64,000 nt of DNA from Cladosporium sp. IMV 00045. Taxonomy: Eukaryota; Ascomycota; Dothideomycetes; Cladosporiales; Cladosporiaceae. The notes beneath the pieces were generated by a model. The model was not told the DNA's origin and did not search any database. It was given only the letters and a program-made list of their open reading frames with translations. The position numbers and the translations under genes were made by a program. This document shows positions 20,841 to 29,605 of the stretch, one piece after another (the first letter of the stretch is position 1; each line of letters opens with the position of its first letter). The stretch lies in the NCBI GenBank assembly GCA_001931905.2, contig MSJI02000878.1, positions 1 to 64,000 of the forward strand, read 5' to 3'.

Positions 20841-22028
20841 ATGGGAGGACCCGGGAGCTTTGGAGGAGCCAGTGGGGAGCAGGCAGGCAGCGTGGGAACG
20901 CAAGTCGACGTGGTATCGGGAGTCAGCGAGCGAAGATCCAGGGGCTTTCGGAGAGTGAAGTCACTCAACATGGGTTTGTTCGTCGATTGGTATTTTTCCT
21001 GGCCTGAGTTCCCCTTCGAGGGCGATCACAAGGGCAGTGAAATCGTCGAGTGGTATCATCAACTGTTCCAAAACGCAACGACGTTTGCAAGCATCCTGGC
21101 TTCAGTGATGTTCTCGGCCATGGTCCTGGATCTCAACACCGTCGCACCTCAATACGGCGGCACCAGCCAAGTGCGCACTTGGAGTGCGATTGGAGCGATT
21201 CTGTTCGTTCTACTGGTGCTAATATGCCAGGGCTTTAGTTTGATGCTCAAATTCCACGGGACTGAATTCGAAAGACTTTACGACAACAAGGACCTGGCCA
21301 CCCGCATCCTGTTAGCATGCGTGTCCCTACAATTTCAGGGCCTCCTTCTGACCGGGACATTATTTTTCTGCTTGGTAGTCAAGTCATACGTTCCCGCGGC
21401 CAGATGGACTGCTTTCGGCATCACATCATGGTTCTTGCTGTTGAGCTTGCTCCTCTGGCTAAGGCGAATCGCATGGGAATTGTGGTCGCAGCTTCGAGCG
21501 CGTGACCGGGGATGGCAGATTCCGACTTCGTCCGTGGAGGCGGAGGTCCACGAAGCTAAACAGCAAGAATCGATGGCTCGCATGGTGAATGATGGGAGCG
21601 ATGCTGGAAATCGTACTGTCGAAGAAGCTCAGGCGATACTGCAAAGAGCGGAGACGGAGTTGGCACGTATCAGATCAGCACAGGTGGAATTAGACGAGAC
21701 CAGAGTAAGGTCCGGACTGTTGAAGGAAGGCAACAGACTGATGATAGGAGAGGGTACTGCGAAAGACAGTCTCAAGCAAAACAACAAGGGGCTGCGTCGC
21801 CGGCAGACAGATATTCAGCCATTTATAGCAGGTGTTGCAGCACGGCCGGGAGAAGGGCATCCGACACCAGTTCCTCGTCGGAGTACCGCTCCAGTAACTC
21901 GGACAAGGGGTTCGGCGGAGAGCGAGAAGGAAGAAGATCCCGATTTGATCGGCTCGGCCACGCGAATCCCGCCGCGTGCAAGTGCTGGTGGTGGCGAGAA
22001 TACCATGGATGACGGAGACATGGTTTAG
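20841..22028 (+). CDS. Unknown four-helix membrane protein with coiled tail
   Basis: A 395-residue single-exon frame. I do not recognise the family. The N-terminal about 43 residues are Gly/Ser/Arg-rich; an alternative start is Met44 at 20970 (MGLFVDWYFSW). Four membrane helices follow: about 75-95 (FASILASVMFSAMVLDL), 115-135 (AIGAILFVLLVLICQGFSL), 155-180 (QGLLLTGTLFFCLVV) and 190-210 (SWFLLLSLLLWL). The last about 180 residues are polar: a helical, probably coiled segment (EEAQAILQRAETELARIRSA), then a disordered Arg/Pro/Ser-rich end. The layout resembles many small fungal membrane proteins of unknown role near DUF3176-type genes. It is convergent with the DUF3176 gene. Confidence 0.75.
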   Translation: MGGPGSFGGASGEQAGSVGTQVDVVSGVSERRSRGFRRVKSLNMGLFVDWYFSWPEFPFEGDHKGSEIVEWYHQLFQNATTFASILASVMFSAMVLDLNTVAPQYGGTSQVRTWSAIGAILFVLLVLICQGFSLMLKFHGTEFERLYDNKDLATRILLACVSLQFQGLLLTGTLFFCLVVKSYVPAARWTAFGITSWFLLLSLLLWLRRIAWELWSQLRARDRGWQIPTSSVEAEVHEAKQQESMARMVNDGSDAGNRTVEEAQAILQRAETELARIRSAQVELDETRVRSGLLKEGNRLMIGEGTAKDSLKQNNKGLRRRQTDIQPFIAGVAARPGEGHPTPVPRRSTAPVTRTRGSAESEKEEDPDLIGSATRIPPRASAGGGENTMDDGDMV

Positions 22029-22601
22029 TTCCGGGCATGGCATTGCGAGAAAGGGATCTAGAGTAAGAGATCAAGAGTACGGACAATGAGCGGGCGGAAA
22101 TGGGTAAACTAACGTCCAGGTTGTCTACCTTCCATTGGCCCTTTCATTTTGTTTGGTTTCCTTGTTGCTCACCTGCTTAGTCGTCATTTTCTATCCCGTT
22201 GGATTAATTCACGGTCGTTGCTCCCTTGCCTCCCTCCGTTCGATCACGCGATCTTATCGAGACTACTGATGAAATCTTGTTGTCTCATTGGGGGTGTATG
22301 CGATTTTTGCTAACGACATGTACGACCATGGCTCAGATGAGAACTAGAAATCTTTTCCGCTCCACCACATATGAGCATTGAACCGGGCAACCAACGAATG
22401 GTCGTGTGGAGTACTGCAATGTGTGACCATTTTCTGGCATCGAAGAATCGAATCGATGCATCTCATTCATGAAATCAGTTGATCACAGAACACTTATCGA
22501 TATCGAAAGCTCTACGGGCAACACCACAGGCCAACACAATCTGGAATTCCACTCAAAGTCAAACAGGGTTGAATCGAATACCAGCGCGCCACTTCCATCC
22601 G
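22029..22601. other. Convergent intergenic region holding a 5S rRNA relic
   Basis: Between the four-helix protein and the DUF3176 gene. Its only recognisable content is the decayed 5S rRNA copy listed separately. Confidence 0.55.
22316..22440 (+). pseudogene. Degenerate 5S rRNA pseudogene
   Basis: Compared with the intact 5S gene at 31731-31850, this stretch keeps in order the 5' TACGACCAT, the central TCCGCTC followed by CCA, the box C-like GAGCATTGAACCGGGC, and GTGACCAT near the 3' end. In between it has small insertions and substitutions. Many read as G-to-A or C-to-T: the intact CTGGGCATCCCGTCC corresponds here to CTAGAAATCTTTTCC. The 3' closing strand and T-rich terminator are missing. 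It is therefore a relic, and the transition bias fits repeat-induced point mutation or simple CpG-like decay. Confidence 0.75.
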
Positions 22602-24358
22602 TTACTCGCGCACCAGTGCAAGATGTCCAACCTCGTCTCGAGCCAGTCTCACCCGCATGCTCTTAGCATCTTTCTCCATGTCTTCCACGCGCTCGTGCGC
22701 AAAAGCTTCTTTCGGCCAGCCTTGCAGGCCGTGGAACAGCATGGCGATGTTGGAGGACTTCCAGACCGTGCGGCTGCGCTCCGCTGAGAGCGTTAGAGAC
22801 GTTAGTAGGAAGATGATTGCCTGGGCCGCGTGTCAGGGTCACAAGCGCATGAGGGGCGATGTAGGCTGTCGAAGCACTTACAAGGAGGAGTAGCGAGATG
22901 GGGTAGATTAGCCACTGCCAGTCGACGCGCATGTAGACTTCGGTGCGGTATACTGTGCCCCGGTGCTCGAGCGTTTGAGGACCAGACCCGATGGCGTTGG
23001 TGAGGCTTTCGGCAATTTTGTCGAAGGTTTTGGGGATGTCGCCTTTGTTGGCTGAGTACATTAGAGCGGCCAAAATATCAACCTCTGGAACTGAGGCTAC
23101 GCTATAGGAACCACCTTGTACTAGTGTATTTAACATCTTGCTACTCGCACGTAAGAATGGACTAGTAAGCAAATCGAATGAAATTGCGCTCGAAATCAGG
23201 ATACTTACAAAATCATGTCTCTTTCCTCCATGCTGGTAATATATGTACCCGTGTCTCTGCTGATAGCTTTGATGTCTGGACAGACTTTGAACAGCTCCTC
23301 GAGACGTGCCGCTTTGTTTGGTGAATTGGCTTCACCTAAGACTCGATACCGTCGCTGTGTCCGCGTCCGGGCTTCTTCTCCGGGCCACATGTCGCAGCTC
23401 GTTAGATTGACTTGGTAGGAAAGCGTCCGATCGAGTGAGAATGGATGATGAACAGGTTTTGGTTCACGAAGAACACCATTGACACCCGTGGTCTCAGCAT
23501 ATGTCTTGCGACAAAAATCAAAGCTACATTCATACGAGGATACGTCGAGGTCCTCGAGCTTTGAATGTCCGGACATTGCGTTATATTGATCCTGTCCGAT
23601 TCGTAGGATGGCAATTGTAAAATTGTTGAAGACATTCGCATCGCACTCAGGTCCTGTAGCATTGATCGTGGTCCCAATGCCCCGAATCGAAACTTGTGCT
23701 CCTAGCAATCATGGCCATCTCATTGGGCTGGATAGTCTCGCTCGTGTAAGTCGAGTAGACTTCCTGGTAGAAAGCATCGTGAGCAAGCGCTAAGATGGTG
23801 AGCAATGCTCCATAGGATGCAATGACGGCGCTCCATCGTATCCGCATGAGAAGCCAGAGCGATACCAAAGGCCCTCTACTGGCATCGTCGATCCATAAGT
23901 CGCTGCCCTCGCTGTTCGAAATACACCCACTTGAGCTGACCAAGGCAGCCGGATATAACCAAAAGGATGGCGGACTTAGACAGGGTCGAGAAAATGGCGA
24001 TCAGAGTGTTGGGAGAAAGTGGCATGTTCCAGCTGCCCATCGGTTTGCCGTCGATATTCTTTAGCACGACGATGATTGTTGACATGAAAACAAGGCTGAG
24101 CACGATAGCGTCTATCTTGTGGAGCCAGAGAGAGCTCCATCTCGCTCGGCGAGAGAAGCGCGAGATCCACTCCGATGATCCAGGACGGTCACCATTTGCT
24201 ACAATCTGTATCGATGTAGCCCGTGGTGACTGCGAGTTGTCGGTGGCATCGCCCACAGCCTTGCTCCGTCTTTGTGCTGCTGGAAGGAGGTTTTCAAGCT
24301 CGACCTCCGATGAAACGGCGTGCGAGTTCCGGGATGTTTTAGTATGAGCAGGATCCAT
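22602..24358 (-). pseudogene. DUF3176 family membrane protein, frame-broken
   Basis: Fungal DUF3176 proteins are multi-helix membrane proteins of unknown function. The start at 24358 leads through a polar N-terminus, a helix (LSLVFMSTIIVV) and the signature LSKSAILLVISGCLGQLKWVYF. The frame is then lost near 23886-23893, because the family segment DDASRGPLVSLW continues in another frame. It shifts again between about 23650 and 23712 (SETIQPNEMAMIARSTSF to TTINATGPECDAN). From there the gene is normal: intron 23162..23208 (GTAAGT/TAG), exon 22882..23161, intron 22821..22881, and last exon 22602..22820 encoding the family C-terminus (RTVWKSSNIAMLFHGLQGW). Both splice pairs are intact. It is a recent pseudogene, or carries two assembly indels. 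Confidence 0.68.
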
Positions 24359-25426
24359 AGAGATGTGTCGGCGCGGAGGTCATTCCCGTGGTGAAGTACA
24401 AGAGACAGCCGTTCTTATGGGGAGCGAAGTGAAAACAGCTAACAAGGCTGAAGGGCTTGAAATTACAGCATAGCTCGCGCCATGGGGCTCAGCCTCATCT
24501 GTTGTACCACTTGCATTGATGGAAGTTTCTATCATGTTCTAATTTGAGCGAGGCTGGCCTCGGATTGCAAGTGAGGTGGCAATCCTAATGTGTTCGCATA
24601 CCACGGCTTTGCGCGATGAACGCGTGGCACTGTATGGGCGGTGCTCCAGTATGTACGCTCATACAAGCTTTGCTATCGAGCTTGCTTGGAGGCGTTTCTG
24701 TCGGTTTTGTTGTTCCTTCAGTCCAGGAATAGACTTGACGGTGCGATCGATGTCTACGAGTCAACCATCATAGCGACTCTCTCAGCAAGCTTTCCAGGGC
24801 CGTATATGCTGACATCAGAGAGCATGCACTTTTGTGCTCTTTCTTCACTCGCGAGGAAGGCGCGATGCAGTTCGCAGGGAAAGCACGCTGCGGGAGTGAA
24901 AGGTATGGGATGACCCTTCTTAGCGCCGGATGCGCCGTAGCCAATCAGCATGGCGTGGCCTCACGCTGTGACGAAAAGCTTCGTATACTTCGCTGTAGGA
25001 ACCAGATCGTGTGGGAGTCAGGCTATCAACCATCTCAAAAAACGGAACGTCTCTCACTGCTTGCGGTGCGGTGCGCGTTCCCTTTTTTGAGATGGTTGAT
25101 AGTCAGGATGCGCAGCCTTACCAGCACATTCATTCTGAAGCTAATGCAAGGTCCCACAATTCGAGAGTGTCGATCCCTCGATCGTTGTTCCACACGAATC
25201 CTTCAGGCTGTTTAGCATGAACTAAAGAGGCGGACTCTTCAACCTCCAGGCAAAGACGCTGGCGAGTGGGACGCTGTGTCATGTAAGTTGGCGCAAATCC
25301 ACCCTCGCTTTGCGAAAAGTGCAAACAAGTCAGAATTCGCTGGGAAAGTGAAGTCAAGTGGTAGACACTTTTCTTCCTTCTTCCTCCTTTGGCTTGTTAT
25401 TCCACGCGCCGCGCATCGTGATCGAC
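24359..25426. other. Divergent intergenic region with hairpin element
   Basis: About 1.07 kb between the DUF3176 and DUF3632-like starts. Besides the hairpin at 25017-25107 I see no gene; short open frames lack any protein-like pattern. Confidence 0.5.
25017..25107. repeat. 79-bp near-perfect inverted repeat flanked by GTCAGG
   Basis: Left arm 25023..25049 and right arm 25076..25102 pair at 26 of 27 positions around a 26-base loop. The outer 20 bases of each arm, starting CTATCAACCATC, match without error. The hexamer GTCAGG stands immediately outside both ends (25017..25022 and 25102..25107, sharing one base with the right arm). This looks like a tiny MITE-like element with a target-site duplication, or a fold-back left by an insertion. 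A protein-coding or terminator role is unlikely here. Confidence 0.7.
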
Positions 25427-26452
25427 ATGGCTGAGCAAAGCACACGTGAGCATGACAGCAAGTATGCGCAAGACTCCAATACAGAAGCACCACAGACGAC
25501 AGCGACGTTCGAGCAATTCGTCGACTTTCAACTGCGGGCGCTTTTGCAGTCCGATTCAAGCCCCAAAGAAACCTCCGACGCTATCGCCACCTCATTCTGC
25601 CGTCAGCAGAAACCAGAAGATTGCTTCTATACGTTCACATGGGCTTTACTGTCAGCAGCACAAGACACAGACGACGCACGACTTTCGCAAAGCCTTGCGC
25701 AGCTGATGCTTGAGCTATGCTTGAGACCCCAAGGGCGGAACGAGTCGGGCGTTGACATCGAGATCCATGCAAATAGCTCTTGCAAGGGTCCGCTTAGGAT
25801 AAGGCCAGGGGAGCCTCTTGTAGACGCAACAGGGCTTCGCTATTTCTGTGATGCACCATGGTTCAGTATGAATGTTGGGGAAGCCTGGAACGGTAAGGCG
25901 CCCCAAGCCCACGCAAAGACGATGCGTGCCTATGGTTTTTGACGTCTCTCAGGTCCGGAACTCATGGGTCCCCATGCAGAAACAAACCTGGACTTGGTGC
26001 GTGACCGGTTCACAAACCTCAATGTCTTCCTGGCGCATCTCGCGCTCGCCGGGACGTCTGTCGAGGAATCTCCATTTGGTACGTGGCCCGAGACTTTCGG
26101 GCTGATGGCAATCGCGAATGGTCTGGAAACGCCGGACCGAGAAACACCAGACGATCACGTCCGCGTGGCAGTTAAGTGGTTCCAAATCTGTGGCAGAGTA
26201 CTCTATGACAGACCAGATTGGGGGTTGTACGATGATGGGTCGCTTGATGGACCCAAAGGCAGATTGTGGAAGGTAAAGGAGTGGGAAGACGATAGCGCAG
26301 ATGCACGGTGGGATTTCTGGGTGCAACGTGCTTCTGAGCTGGCCACAAGTACGAACGCTAACAAAGGTGTGTGGGAGGCGGCGACGGAATGCTCGCAGCA
26401 GATTTCGAATGTTTCAACGACAACAACGACGACATGGAACGATCGGATGTGA
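25427..26452 (+). CDS. DUF3632-like fungal protein of unknown function
   Basis: Two exons (25427..25892 and 25953..26452) join across a 60-bp intron (GTAAGG/CTCAG) to give 321 residues. The start at 25427 sits in GACATGG. The protein is soluble, acidic and mostly helical: FEQFVDFQLRALLQ, then a Trp-containing helix YTFTWALLSAAQDTD, then LVRDRFTNLNVFLAHLALAG and the C-terminal KWFQICGRVLYDRPDWG. This is the layout of the fungus-specific DUF3632 family as I remember it; the assignment is tentative. Its C-terminus ends in a Thr run and lies only 92 bp from the convergent AAA ATPase stop codon. No catalytic motif is visible. Confidence 0.75.
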
Positions 26453-26544
26453 TTGGCAGCGATTGCACCTGTTTATCTGCTCTGATCACGCCTCTTCACG
26501 CTATATACACAAATGACATGGCCACGCTCAAAACATTCCAGCAA

Positions 26545-28028
26545 CTACCCGTCATGGTCATCAATGAGGGAAGGCATGTTGAATCGAGGAAGTGGAGGAC
26601 GTGCAGCGTCCTGGTGTTTGACAGCGGTACTGGGACTGGAGTCCAAGTCTGCGAGAAGCGCATGAGCCTGTGACTCAATCGTCTTGTACAGCAGGTTGTC
26701 TCGCACGGTCTGTGAAATTGGGAAATTTGGCAGAGTTGATTTCGGCGTGCTCGCCTCGCCATCGGCTGTCGTCTCAGACGTTGACCTTTCCAACTCATCT
26801 GTGCTGCTCCCGACAAGTAAGAGCAGGGAGCTGACGAAGAGCTCCTTGAGATACGCAAAGGTGAATCCCTCCGTGAGTTTGGCTATGGCACGGCAAATCT
26901 CTTCAGGAAAATCGACTTCATCCGAGCCAATAAACTTTTGACGCCAATAACGGCAATATGCGAGTCGTTCATCCTCGTTCGGTGGGCTGAAATGGTATTC
27001 CCGGTCGAAGCGGCTCGGCCTTTTGGTGACCGCGGGATCAAGCTGGTCGAGATTGCTTGTTGACCCGATCATCAGATTCCATCGTTAGAGCTCAAGCCGT
27101 CCACTTCGTTCAAGAAGTAACTCCGCGTACTGCTTTCGACAAGGCTGTCTAGATCCTCTAGAACAAGGAGACATGGAGCCGCTCGGCGCGCTTTGAGGAA
27201 AATCTGCTGAACCGACCACTTGGGGCCGGCGCAAGCATCCAAGGACTTGACGTACAACGTCGGAACTGACGGCGAGCGTTCGTCCAGTGACTTGATGAGC
27301 GTCTTGATGAACAACGTCTTACCGACGCCGGGGACACCATGAAAGATGATGCCTCTTTTCCAGGGGACCTTGCACTTATGGTACAGTTCGCGATTGCCGA
27401 AGAAGCCATGCACATCGTGGTACAGCCTCTGTCTGACTGCAGGACTCACGATCACATCTTCCCATGATGTCTCTTGAACGGATTCCCACAAGGCCTTATC
27501 CTTCGCCCATCGAGCGTTATCGAATACCCAGGTCTGCTGATGGGCTTCAGCGGTCCACTGACCGGAGCGAAGAAGCAGCTGGTCTACGAGCATCGCTGCA
27601 CCCGGCTGTTCGGGTCCGAGAGGAATGGTGTTCTGATGCAGAACATACAGAACCTTCTGCACCGTAGCAAAGCGGTCAATGTAAGCCATCTCGTAAACGA
27701 TGAATCTTGCTCCTTCCCACACATAATCCCACCGCCCAAAGGCTATAGCATTCTCAACTTTGCCCGTCTGACCTTTGACCCGCGATGCAGGGGCTCTGTA
27801 CACGCGAGCCGCGTCCTGGCTTTCTTCAAGGACTTGTTCCGCAGCAGCGTGCCAGGCTTTGGCGAAGGCAAGAAGATCAGACATCTTGGGACTTTTCCGA
27901 ACTACGTGGTACTCTGAATACGCTTTTCTGAGCAAGTGTTGAGTGGCGAAGTCGGTTTCTAGCCTCTGTCCGCTTGCGTGCTCTTTCCACAGCTCGGAAG
28001 CCCGCCGGTGATGGGTTTCGGTATTCAT
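26545..28028 (-). pseudogene. AAA ATPase with a one-base frameshift
   Basis: The N-terminal frame contains an AAA-type protein with Walker A GVPGVGKT, Walker B CLLVLEDLDSL, and then NEVDGLSSNDGI followed by a stop. The downstream frame starts exactly where the family continues: MIGSTSNLDQLDP (sensor 1) and RPSRFDREYHF (arginine-finger region), then a winged C-terminal part. One missing base near 27073-27076 explains the break (ATC-TGATGATC where ATC-CTG-ATG-ATC is expected). The first in-frame ATG is at 28028. The open frame extends upstream without ATG to about 28139 and encodes a hydrophobic, BCS1-like stretch (LVILPFVSHVF), so the real start may lie in a missing exon. It is a young pseudogene or an assembly error. 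Confidence 0.68.
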
Positions 28029-28139
28029 TCTGCTTGCGTACCTAGCAACATTCGATGCTCGATGCGCGATGTCAAAGAAGGTACGGAAGACATGAGACAC
28101 GAAGGGCAAGATAACCAGCCACAGTTGAATGCATGCCTA

Positions 28140-29605
28140 ATATATGGTCATGGACCACCCGTACACTGGCTACGTAATGTCGCATTCTCCCGGATTGCTA
28201 AACGAGCTTGGGGGATCTTGCAGGATTGCACAAGGACGAGACACTGCCACGATTCCTCATAATTTGGTTACGCCGGGATCAATCACCCAAGTTCGCAAGC
28301 TTGACAGAGCATTTGTGGAATCGATTGAAGTATCTACTCAACTTCGCCCGATTTGCGATCGACTCCTAAAATCCGAGTCTCAACAATGTCTTTACTGAGG
28401 CTCCATCTCACAGTTTGCATGATCTACTCGCTGCAGTGCTGGATCTGTTCCTCATTGTTGTTTCACGGCTCGACATTGACGCCGTCAGACCAAACTCGAA
28501 ATTGCCTCCGCCTCGTGAACATGCAATGGAGGATGTGCCACCCTCTCGTAACAAAATACTGTCTGCCAGACTTCGCGAAGGCATCTATGTCTGTACTGTC
28601 GATAAGCACGAATCCAGGCGAGTTGCTGGCGTCTGTCGAGTTTCCAACGTCGAAATATGACCAGGTTCCATCTGCTGCGGGTCCTGGAGCGTCGAACTCA
28701 ATGAGGAGGTCTTTGTCGATGCTTGAGTCTGGGAGCAAGTCTACTGTTAAGTGATCTTAGTGGTAGCGCATCGTGAAAGCCTAGTCATTTGTCGTGCCAC
28801 ACCAGCAGTGGGGAGTATCGGATTGAAGTCTGCTTCTCAAGCGACTCCTAAGAGGAACGATTAAATTGGCCACGGAACTTATGAACACAGGCCTCCCAAG
28901 ACAAAGGCGACCTCCGATTGCAACCAACGATGGCGGCTGGGAGTTGGCCTTTACCTTGGCTCACAATGCAGATTGATATTTACTAACACCTACAGAAGTT
29001 GAACGCCATGAGTCGATCCGCCCGCGCTCTCACATCCGCAGGTGATTGTTGCCCTTTGTCTGTAACAATTCAAGAAGTCCAATACCAGAGAAAACTGCTC
29101 GACATCGTTGCTATGCCAAGGTTCTATCTGGGTTGTTTATAGAAGCGAAGCTTGGCTGCTGCACAGCGACGCCGCAATAAATTGCAATATCGATCACTTG
29201 TGAGAGCTGAAATTATGTCTCACGCATCTCCGCCGCCTTCCATATCATCAGATACAAGGACCGGAAGTCTGCATTTTAAGCGTACCGATTTGCGGCTATT
29301 TGCATTGGCGCCTTGCCGCTAGCCACTGAAGAGCAATGCCTCCCTCTTCCGCCTTGGCCTCTTGTCTTGGTCTGCAGCATACTGACTCTAAATTGATTGC
29401 ATGTACACACTAAGAATGCGCGACGCTGCTTGTATCCGATGTTAGGAGCATATATATGCGTGTGTCTATCTTGACGACAGCCGGTGGATTGACGCGATCC
29501 GATCAAAGCTACTAAGCACGCCGTTTGACAACATTCTTGATTGCTTTCTCTAGAAGTATCACTTCTGGTCTCTCCATTTCTCACATCATCTGAAACCTCA
29601 GCACG
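28140..29605. other. 1.5-kb region with a gene relic
   Basis: Apart from the minus-strand relic at 28424-28754, only short unconvincing frames are present. The right end is the promoter of the coiled-coil protein at 29606. Confidence 0.5.
28424..28754 (-). pseudogene. Relic of a fungal protein with HC-x-F motif
   Basis: In one minus-strand frame the sequence reads LLPDSSIDKDLLIEFDAPG and ends near SGRQYFVTRGWHILHCMF. It then continues as RRRQFRVWSDGVNVEP, TGA, NNNEEQIQHCSE, TAG. The spacing of WHxxHCxF, RRRQFR and a final HxHC-like QIQHC is typical of a large family of uncharacterised fungal membrane or secreted proteins. Both stops are one C-to-T change from sense codons (CGA and CAG). There is no start codon or upstream exon, so this is a fragment. 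Confidence 0.5.

Noticed and set aside
25017..25107. Reading the 79-bp inverted repeat as a transcription terminator
   Set aside because: It lies between divergent start codons of eukaryotic genes; there is no upstream transcript for it to end.
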